From a virus, in the IMG/VR virus record IMGVR_UViG_3300021964_000045, positions 1-64,000 of that record: 64,000 nt of DNA, one strand, 5' to 3'. The notes beneath the pieces are model-generated. The model ran no database searches, had not been told where the DNA came from, and saw nothing but the letters and a program-made list of their open reading frames with translations. The position numbers and the translations under genes are program-made. This document shows positions 46,147 to 58,100 of this stretch, one piece after another; positions within the stretch are counted from its first letter, which is position 1, and the number at the start of each line of letters is the position of its first letter.

Positions 46147-49100
46147 ATGCAAGATTCAAATATACAGACTGATCCTATCTATCAACCAGATGACTTTCAG
46201 TTTCAACCAATTGATGAAATGTTTGACTTAGACTTTGATGCAGAAAGCGTTCAAGGTATGGGAGATTACATGAAAAATTTAGAAGCATTGGCACCAGCAA
46301 TGAATCAATATGCAATGCCTCTTGATCTACCTATTTCAAAACACAATTCACCTAAACCTGGTTTTGATAATTTTGAATCATTTAAAAAAGTATTTAATTC
46401 ACCAACTCCTTTTTTAGGTGGTGAACAACAAATGAAATTACAAGATCCTATAATTTCTGGAATTAAGTCTTCTAGTTATGACAGGTATGCAAGAATGGAT
46501 GCTTTTGATAAATTGGGTTGGAGACCTGATATGGATATGGAGTCTTACTATAATGCAAATACTACAGGATGGGATGATTTTAAAAGGTCATGGGGTCCGT
46601 GGTGGACTAACTTTTCAAGTGGTTTTACAAGTGCTGCTAGATCTTGGGGTGATTTGTTTAGTGGTGATGAAAGCTACTGGACATCAGCAGATTTAGAAGG
46701 TGCTACTGCTATGTCAGAAGCAAACAGATTAGGAGCAAGTACAAGAGGTGGTACCACTGGTTTCTTAGTTAATCTTAATCTAAATGCAGCTCAAACATTA
46801 GGAACAATTAGTGAAATTGCTGCAGAAGAATTAGCACTTGCCGCTGCTGGTGCTGCTTTAACTTCAACTGGTGCTGGAGCTCCAGCCGGTATAGGTGCAT
46901 TTGTTGCTGGTACGGGTAAAAATTTTGTAAAAGGGATTAAGAGTATAGGTAATATATTTGATATTACAAGAACAGTAAGGCTTGGTAAAGATGTATTATC
47001 AACTCTTAGAACTGCCGATAAAGCAAAAGATTTTTGGAGTGTAGCTAAAGCAGGAGGAAGATTAGCTGGTGACTTTTTTACACCAGAATTAAGAGCCACT
47101 TTAAAGTCTTTTAAATCTTCTGAAAGTGCCGCGAGAGGTTTAAGTAATTTAGCTAAGACATCAAAATCATTTGGTGCATTTTACAGAGATGCTAGAGCAA
47201 TAAACCTTACAATGAGTGAATCTAAACTTGAAGCAGGTTTTGCTTATCAAGATATGTTTGCTGAAAATGTTGAAAGAGTAATGCGTGAAAACGGTGGTGC
47301 TCAATTAACACCAGAACAATTAAATGATATAAATATTGAAGCATTAAAGGCAGCTACAAATTCTGTTTTATTTAATGCTCCAGCAATTTTTATAACTAAT
47401 AAAATTGTTTTAGGTAAAGCCCTTGGCGGATTTTCTCCGCAACTAAGAAGAATTTTTAATAAAGTAGGAAATTCTAAAAACATAGTAAGAAAAACTACAG
47501 TACAAAATTTTATAAAGAATAGAGCTGCTGGTAAGACAGCAGGTAAATTATTTCAAGAAACATCTAATAAATCAGTTATTGGTAAATTATTTGGTTGGAA
47601 TAAATTAAAAGCTTTAGGTGTTAAGGGTAGTCTTAAATATACAGCTGGAGGAATACTTAGATATTCTGCCGGTGGTTTAAGTGAAGGTTTGCAAGAAGTC
47701 TATCAAGAAGGTGTTGCTGTAGGTCTTGTTGATTATCATTCAGCATTATTAGATACACCAAATGCTAATAGACATGATCTTCAAAAAGCAGCAATGATGG
47801 CTGGTATTGATAGTCAAACAACCGGTCAAGGGTTTGAAACTTTCTTGTCTGGATTTTTAATGGGTGGATTAGTCCAAGGTCCTCAAAGACTAATGTTTGA
47901 GGTATTGCCTAGTTACATTCAGGAAAAAAGAAATCCTAAAGACTATGCAGAATATAAAAAACAAAGAGATGAATTTGTAGATAAGGTTAATGACATAGCA
48001 GAAGAAGTTGCTAAAGATCCTGCAAATTTTATGAGTTCTTCAAAACTAAACTTTTTTAGCCAAAAACAATCTGAAGATGATGGTGATAAACACATGTTTG
48101 AAGATAGTGAATTAGGCTTAAGAGATAGCAATGATGATTCTTTTATTATGAATGCTCATCATATGGTTGCTAATGGAACAGAAGGTTTATATATAGAACA
48201 ACTGGAAGATATTCAGAAATTATCTGATGAAGCATTAATAGAAGCTTATCCTAATCAAAAAGAAGATATAGAGTCTGGTAAGTTTAAAGAACGTGTTGAT
48301 AAATCAATTGAAAGAATTAAAAACTTCAAAAAAGACTATGATGCAAGTTTTAACATTATAGAAAACCCTTATGCGTTTAAACAATTTGAACAAGGTTCAA
48401 AAGAATATAATATTGCATTAGCAAAATACAGTGCTGTAGAACATGGACGTTTGCTTTATCTACTCAGTAAAGAATCTTTTAAATCTGCTGCTAATAGAAG
48501 AGATGCAATTGAACAAGCTCTTAAGCTTACAACAGCAGAAGGTAGCGCTGACGTTAATGATCTTACACCTTTATTGGCTGTTGATTCTATACAAAGAGAA
48601 GTTGCTTTATTAAGTAGTGAAATAGAAGCTTTAGAAAATGCAGAAAATATAGATAAAACCATTCTTGATTCTAAGAAAGATAAACTTGTTGCTCTTACCG
48701 GATACTTAGTTACTCTTCAAAGCATAGAAGATAAAGAAGCAGGTGTATATGATAGAGATAAGATGGAAGTTCTTAAAACTCCACTTAAAGCATATATTGA
48801 ATCTGTATCAAAGAATGTTTTACTTGATGATGAAAAGTTGTCTTACTTAGTAAAGCAATTAGTAGATCACAGTTATTTAGATAAAAGAGCTCAAGTTTAT
48901 GCTCGTAGTGTATCTATGTTTAGTGATCAAGCTAAGTTTACTGAAATGTCAGATAGATTAAGTGAAGTGTTTTTAACACGCTTTAATAATATTAAAAGAG
49001 ATTTTAAAGCAAGTGTTATAAAGGGTATGCAAAACCAGGAAAGAGTTTCTTTGCTAGAAGCTTTGGCTGCTATAGGTAGTGAAAATAAAAACGGTGGTGT

Positions 49101-52100
49101 TTACGCAGAAACAGAACAGTCTGTTAAATTTATGGAAACAGGTGATGCATCTGTTTTAGTTGATTTCTACACAGAAGCAGGAAAAGTTTTTAAGTCTAAT
49201 AGTAATGAGTTGTATGGAAAAATACAAACTCTTATAGATAACTATAATAGAGTTAAGTTTGAATCTGAAAAGTCTGATGTTAAAGCTGAAGAAACAAAAA
49301 CAGATGTAAACAAAAAAGATACAAGTACTGATAAAAAATCAGAGTTAAATGATTACTTAAAGTTATCTTCTGATAGCCCTATACTTAACGTAGAAGATGG
49401 TATTGATATACTAAAAGAAAATGAATCTCCTTTTTCTAAACTACTATTAGAAGATTTATATTCAAGATACAAGCAACAGCAAAGAATTGCTAAAGAACCA
49501 ATTGTAAGCAAAGCAGATTGGATTAATACAACAGAAGGAACTAATGCTGTAGCAGCGCTAGAAAAACTTAAAGGTATATGGCTTGCCTCTGAAAGCAATA
49601 AAGCTTTAACAGATCAAGCTAAAAATAACATTGCTAAGAGTGAAGAAGGATTCCAAGAATGGATACTTTCTCAAAAGGATGATGCTTCTGTTTATAGATC
49701 ACTTGAATTTGGTGGTTTAAAAGCTACAGACGTAGAAAGAAATGAAACTAATGAAGGGTTTGATTCTGTTGTAGAAGATAATCCTTTGCTTGAATGGGCA
49801 GATAAAGGCCCTGGTGTAAATATTCTTAAAAAAGAAATAGCAAGTATTGATTCTATAGATGATGAAGATGTATCTGATGTTAGAGAAACAATATACACTT
49901 TAACAGATAACTCTGGTAACAGAGTGTCAGATGATCTTTTAGATTTAGCTGGTTTAGATAGAGCTGCTTTTACAGATTTTCAACAAGCCGTTGATGCATT
50001 TGAAGAACTTAAAAAAGTTATACCTGATACAACTCCTTTTAATTTTGATGGTGTTACATTAAAAAATCTAGATGTTGTAGAAGATGCCAATGGTAATAAG
50101 TTTAGAGTTTTAGGCACTGCATCTTCTGCTAATAATGGAGCAAAGCTTGAATTAATTTCTCTTGAAAAACAAGATACAGAAGGTGTAGATAAAGCACTTT
50201 CTTCTTTTACAGTTGAACAATCTGGTTTTTCAGATTTGTATACAAAGGTTGAAGAAACATTTGAAGGTGTTAAGCTATCAGCTAATGCTGTAAAACTTTT
50301 ACCATCTGAGGTTAATGGTATCTATCCTAAATCATTTGGGCCATTTGGCACAGACACAGATGTAGATATGAGATTTAACAAGGTTCTTTCTTTATTATCT
50401 CCAGAGCAACTATCTACTTTAGAAATTAAAATAAGACCAAACCCAAATCAATCATCAAATTTCTTAAGAGCAGGTGATGATACTACTGAAAACAAACTTA
50501 TTGTTAGAGGAGATAAGTATACAATGGAAGTAGTTATACCTGAAAACATGAGAGAAGGTATATTAGAAAGAATGGATGGCTTTAGTTATCCTGAAAATTG
50601 GGATGGTGCTATTGGATTTGTAAGAAATGATCATTTTAGATTTACTAACAACGGTAATCAAAATGATATAGTTGAAATAAATCAATTAGAAGATAAAGTA
50701 ATAGAGAGATATATTACACCAGATGGAGTGAGTGTTTCAGAAATGAAGCAAGAAATGCTTAAGCAAAAATATCTTACTCTAAAGATAGATGAGTTGATGA
50801 AAGATAAAACTAATGCTACCATAACCATGGCAGACTTAGAAAGCTTAAACTTCTCATTTAAAGTAACAGGTGGTCAGTATGAAGACACCAATAGCTATGA
50901 TACTACATATGATAACTTAGATCAAAATAAATATGATGGTCATAAGATTGTAATTGTTAATACAAGGAACGTTGATTCTATTGGTGAAAGATTTGAAACA
51001 GATATTGAAGATCCACAAGAACATCTAGCATTTGTAGAAAAAGTAATTAGTGAGTTAGAATCAACTCCTGTTGAAGGAGGTGATGCTAACATGTATCAAA
51101 AGGCTATTTCAAAAGGAGGGTACGTAGGTATTATTAAAGATCCTCTTACAGGTAAGATTGTACTGGCTAGATTAGTACCTAGAAATTTAGAAGTAGATGA
51201 GCGTAATGAATTATTTACAGAGCTTATAACCAAAGCTAAAGAAGTTAGAGATTCTAAAACTGGTACACAACCTAAGCAAACTACTGAAGCAGAAAGTTTA
51301 AAAGCTGTTCAGATTCTTTACCAAGGAATATATGGTACCCCTTATCAGCAAAATGTAGGTGGTCCTGGCTTAGTAAAACTTGAGGTAGAGGTTGAGGAAG
51401 AACAAGATCAAAACTATGTAGGAATTAAATTTGTAACTACAATAATAAGCAAAAAAGGAAATTCTATAAAGCAAAACGAAAAGAGATATGTTACTGCAGA
51501 GCAGTTTATAAATGAGTTTAATTTAACTGATGAAGAACTAGATAATACTAAACCAGCTACTAAAGAATCAGGAAGCCAATCTATACCTCTTACTAAAGAA
51601 GATGGAGAAAGGCGTATAGCAGAATATGGGCAAGAAAAGTTAAAGCTTGAAAAAGTTGGTAGTGGTTATGGTATGCCTTTGAGAACTTACTTACAGTTAA
51701 TGGAAGAAGAGTCTACTGGTAAAATTACTGTACTAAGCATTAGAAAAGATACGGCTAATGGTAATACATTCATATCTATTGTGGGTCCTTATGGTCCGCT
51801 TGATATACAGGTTAATAGGGAACCCGCTTCTATAAAGCAAGCTGCTAAATCTCAACAAGCTAGTAAGGCTGAAACTACAAAAAGTAGCATGCCTTTATTT
51901 GATTGGAATAAACAATTTAATAATAAATTTTTTAGTGCAACTAACCCAACAGAAAAAACATACTTAGACTTACAGGTTACAAAATCTGGAGACATTGTTT
52001 TAAGAGTTAAAGTTGGAGCTAAAGGCTCTACATTGACAGCAATGCAAAGCTTTAAATCTGCTGAGTTAGATAACTTAAAACCAGAAGACATTTTAAGTTT

Positions 52101-55100
52101 ATACTCATTGCTTAATCAAAATCAAAAAGTTATAGACTTTAATGCAAAAAGCAATAATATATTAAATTTTGGTGAGCATAATTTAAAAACAACTTTCCCA
52201 TTAGATGCTACGTTAGATCAAATTTTAAATCAAACAAAAACAAATTTAGACTCACGTGTTCTTAAAGGTGTTAGGGTAAAGCTTGAAACAACAGATGAAA
52301 TGGTTGCTGGCCTTAAAATGGTTCAAGCATCTAAACCTGTTAATGCTCCATCTGATGAGTATAGTCAATTTGTTGATACTGGTTTTGTGTCACAAGAAAC
52401 ACTGGAAAGAATAGCTAATAAAGAAGCTAATAAACCCGGTTCTCTTACACTTGAAGAGCAAGCAATATATGCAGACAAAGTTGCTGAAATAAATAAAATA
52501 TTACAGCAAAAAGCAAATGTTGAAATGCAAGAAGATATTGACTTGCAGGCTATGAGTGAAGAGCGTTATAATGAATATAAATCTAAAGACTTTAAAGATT
52601 TACCAAGAGAAATAAAAATTGGTATTGTAAATCAAGTTGTTCAGGAAGGTAGAGAATCTCTAACTGAAAGACAACAAGAAATACTAAAGGTTAACAATGA
52701 TGAGCTTGAATTGCTTATCATGTCTAAGTCATATACTAAACCAGTTGAAGCTGAGGGTAAAACATTAGAGCAAGAAATAGCAGAGGTTGAGGAAGCAATA
52801 AAGAAAGAAAAGAAACGTATTGCCAATGAAGCTAAAAGAACAGGACAACATCAAGCTACTTTAAGAAAAAATTCTAAGATTTATGTAAGCTTGGTAGATA
52901 AGCTTGATGAATTAGAAAAAAGAAGTACTGATGAAAGTGCATTTAAAATACTTGATCCTTCTGAGACTTTACAGAAAGAGGAATCTATTGATGAGTTTTT
53001 AGAATGGGCTGCTGTAAACTTACCTGACTTTATTAAAATTAAAGACTTGTCTGAGATTAAGACACGTTTAAAAAGTACAGGTACAACAGTAGGTCAGTTT
53101 ACAATGGCTTTAAGAAATATTGCAGGAGGCCTTAGTGTTGAAGGTACAATTTACACTGGACCATCTAACGGTATAGGTTATCATGAGTCTTTTCATGCTG
53201 TATTTAGAATGCTGCTTACTACAGAAGAGCAAAATAATTTATTGAAACTTGCCAAAGATGAGGTAAGAAAGAAATTTAAAACATATAAAGCTCTTCAGGA
53301 AGACATAAGCAAATTTGCAAACAGACATCCTAAGTATAGACAGTTGTCAAAAGCTGCATTAGAACGTGAATACTTAGAGGAGTATATGGCTGATCAATTT
53401 CAGGCATTTAAAACAAATCCAAGAAGTACAAAAACTAGTTCAACAATTAAGAGTTTCTTTAACCGTGTTGTTGAATGGATTAAGTCTGTATTAAAGTCTT
53501 TTAGAAAAAATGAACTTGATTTATTTTATGAAAGAATAGACGCTGGTAAATACAGAAATACTCAAATATTAGATAATCAATATACTAATTCATTAGAATC
53601 TGGAGTAGCAATAGATGCATTTAAAGCAATACCTTATAAGATCATTAGAGGTACTAAATTAAAATCAGCTAAATACTTAGATCCTGCCAAAGCAGATATG
53701 CTTACAAGAATGATTGGACAAGTATATGTTACAAGAAGAGGTGATTCAAAGTATAGTGAATTACAAGATGAGGAACTATTATCTGCAACAATTATTGATT
53801 TTGCAGATTTATATGATTCAGAAAAAGATATCTATGCAAGTCTTTCTGATGTTGATTTAGATACTGTTGAACAGTTAAATGAAGCCCTTAATCTTCAAGA
53901 AGGTAAAGCTGTTAAAGAATCAGTAACTAAGTATCTTGATATTTTGAATCTTAAGTTTGATGAGATGGATGATCAAATTGAGGAAGATGAAGATGATTAT
54001 GGTTCAAGAAAAGTAGGTGATTATACAAAAGATGCAAATCAAACAGGTGGTTATAATTCAGCTACAAAAGAAGTTAGAACATTTATAGCAGGTGTATCTA
54101 TTGATTCTAAAGATATGTTTGGTAATGTAGAGTTACAGGACGGTACACCAATAAGAGTACCTGTTAACCATATAGACGTTTATAACGGTCTTATGTTGGC
54201 TGGTATGAATGAAACAAGTGACAGTAAGATGTTAGAGAAGTTGTATTATTTTTCACGTAGAAATGAAAATACAGCTGCAGTAATTGATGAGTTGTTTAGA
54301 GTAACTGGAATTGACATAAATGAATTTAAAGAAACTGGTCAAATACCAAATAAAATAGATAACTCAATGTTGTTTAATCAATTCATGACAACATTTAAAA
54401 ATGCTAGATTTGATTACATCTTTCAATTAACTGATCCTACTACAGGAAAAGTTAGAATTATTTCAGCTTCCAATAGAGATGCAGCAAATGCACAAATAGA
54501 CTATTGGAAAAAAATATTTAATGATAAGTTTGAAATATTTAGAACAGATAATGCAAGTGTAAGACAAGCTGTATCTGGAGTTGCCATGCTTTCAAAAGAT
54601 ATGGAAAAGAAAAAGATTACAAATAAAGATTTAAAAGCTAAATCATTATTGTATTCTAAACTTATTAGTGAACAGCTGGGTATAAAGTTAAGTCCTTTAT
54701 ATATAGAAATAAGTATTGCAAATAACCTATCAGGTAAATTAACCAAGTATCAAGAAACTCTTATTGATATGGGTAAAAATGCAAGATTACTTAGAAGAGA
54801 AGATTTAACTTTAATTACTACTAAGCTTACAGGTAAAGAAAAAAGCACAGGTAAACCATTACCAGAAAATTTATTTATTGATGACTCAGAAAGAGGTTTA
54901 AGTTCAAGGTTAAAACAAATAGCATTAGGTAATGCATTATTTGATGAGACAGTTGGTAATACAGTTTTTGAAGATCCTGAAAGAAACTTAATATATGCAC
55001 ATCAAAATCAGACATTTCATTCAAGAAGAATGATTGAGTTGTCAGATGATGCTGTAATTAGAAAATTACAAGAACAGTTTCCAGATAACACACTTCTTAA

Positions 55101-58100
55101 TTCTGAAGCATTTTTAGAATTGAGTACATCAAAGCAATTACAATTAATCAGAACCGCTGGTTCTAACATGCTTGCTGAAAATGTAGAATCAATGGATCTA
55201 CAAGAAGCAGATGACTTATCAAGACAATCTGTACAAGGTACAAAGTATGGTAAGTTTAATTCAGTTGAATTCACAAGCAACTTAATAAATAGCTACTTTG
55301 AAAGATTCAATACTAAATCAAATAAAGTTGAGACAGCAGCAAATACTGCATTAGCTCCTGTATTTATAAGGCTAATTGAGTCATCAAATACTGGTGATAG
55401 TGTTGGACTTCCTGTTATTAAAGCCGTTAAACTAAGTTCAGATGGTAAAGATGTTGTACTAACACCAGAAGCATTTGATCAGTTTGTAAATAGACTTAGA
55501 ACAGAGTACAATATTATACAAAAAAATAATCAAGACTATGATAAAAATGGTCCTGGTAATATTAAAGGTTATAATGATAGTAAGAATGGACGTGGGTTTA
55601 AGTTCTTTAAAGGTGATTCTCTTATAAGCAAAGAAACACAAGCTGAATTAATTAAATCAGCAGTTGAAGGTAAAACCTTTGATGAAGTATTTGGTAAAGA
55701 ATACAAGACAGAATTGAATAATATAATTAAAGACTATATTAAAGAATTCCAAGGTCTAGCTCAAAAAGCAAGATTAACTACTTCACAACATGTCAAAGGT
55801 ATATTCCCAGATACAGAAAAAGCTTCATCTAGTATGGAAAAGCTAAATGTATTTAGAAAGAATGAACCTGCCAACTTAGCTCAAATATTTATAAGCAATT
55901 GGTTAAACACAATGGCTATTAATGAACTGATATTAGGTGAAGAAGCTAAGTTGTTTAAAGATGCAGTGATAGATCCTATTAAAAGAGCTAAGATGCAAAA
56001 CGCAGCTCATGATTCTATTGCTTTTGATTTCTTACCAAAGGATGATAGCTTAGGTATATCTCATACACTTGGTAGAGAATCTATTGGTTTATTTACATTT
56101 ACTGATCCGGCTACAGAAGACGGTGGTGATAAAGCTGATGCACAATCTTATCAAACAGCTAAAGGTGCTCGTTACTCTGCATATGGATTAGGTAGTTTAA
56201 ATAGTGCATTAGCTAAGATGTATGATGCTATTGATAACGGGGAGAGTGTTGATAATGATTGGTTTAGTACATATCTAAAACAACATCCTAAACATGCTCC
56301 TTTAAATTCAAAGAAATATGTTTTTGGTAATGGTCAAACATTTATCAAAACATCTACAGTTGTCTTAACAAAAGAACTTACTTCTTATAAAAATGAAGAA
56401 GGTGCGTGGGTGGCTAAAGTAGGAATGGAAAGACTACACAACTTACGTGAAAACATGGAAAGGTGGGAGTCTCAAAATGATGGTAAGATTGCAATTGCTG
56501 CTCCTGAGTCAGCAGTTAAAATGCTAAAACAAAATGTAATTGATAATGAAAGCATGACAGCTGAAACAATGGTTTTAAATGAAGAGCATGTTACTTTATT
56601 GGATGCCAAAGATTTTGGTAGACAGATGGTAAATCCTTCAAACAAACTTTTGATGACGGATGCTAGTCAAATTAAAACTATTATAACATCTGAGCAAGCA
56701 GTACTAGATAAAGACTTTAAAGTTGTAATTGATGGTGAAGAATTACCAATTGCTGATGTGGTAAAAGAATATCATAGATTTACAGCTGCTGGTGTTAACT
56801 TTGAATACAGTGATAAAAAGAATTTAATATTTGATTTACTACCTCACTTGGAAGAGAGTGTATTAGAGCAAATGGATATTGAACCAAATTTATATTCTTT
56901 TATTAAGACAGCACAAGCAAATTTAAAATCATCTGCTGCAAGTAGTACGGAAGTAGAATTCTTTACAGAAGAAGATGGAAAACCTAAATATGAATTAAAC
57001 AATCCAATAACAAGTCAGAAGTTTGAACAGTTCTTTATGGCATACTTTAGCAAAAAAGTATTAAGTCAAAAAGTACCAGGTGTAACACTTGCATTAATGT
57101 CTGACTTTGGAGTACCTGTTATTAGAGAGATTTATTCTTTTGACACAACAGGTAGACCGGATAAACAAAGAGTTGTTAGAAGAAAAAATTCTAATCAGTA
57201 TAATGGTCAAAATCTATTAGACATAACCAATGCTGAAGATTTAGAATTGGCAAAACAACAACTTGAATCAGATCCTTCTAAACCAATTGTTGTTTTAGAT
57301 AGATTACGCTATGACATGAAAGAATATGACATGGTTAATCCAAATGATCCTTCAACTTGGGTGGCAACTAATATTAGATATGCTGAGACACTTATGCCTG
57401 CTCATCATGAAGACGTGATGCGTCATTTAGAAAATAAAAACATTAAGGATCTACCTGATTCTGTAGCTAAAATGTTTGCTGTTAGGATACCTACACAAGA
57501 TAAGCATTCTTCAATACCTTCAAAGGTTGTTGATTTTTTACCTGTCTTTTATGGGTCAACTGCAATATTCCCTGAAGACTTAATTAAAGTATCAGGAGCA
57601 GATTTTGATATTGATAAAGTATATGCAGCAATTAAAGAGTGGTATTATAAAGACGGTAAGTTTACTGAATATGGTACCAGAAAAGGCTCTGAAGGATTTG
57701 CTGATTATATTAGATATACAAACAAAAAAGTTGCTGAAAGAGGTAGTAACTTAAATGAAGCTTTATTAAAGTATAATGCTGGAGGTCTAGCAGCTGAAGT
57801 TGAAAGTAAATCAATTGAAGAAATAATGGATCTTTTAACATTAGGTTATAGCCCTGAAGCAATTGATGCTTCTATTATGCTTGGACTACCTATTACAGAA
57901 AAAGAATATAATAAGTATATTAAAGATAATGGAGTAGAACCATATAAAGCTTCTATTACAAATAAATTAGTTAGCTTAAAATATTCACTTGTAGGAAATA
58001 CTAAACTTACAGAAACAACAGATGGCTCTGTTCCTGTATCATACCAGCCTGCAGATATTGAAGCTGTTAAAGAAGTGTGGGAAAGCTTAAGTAATCGTTT

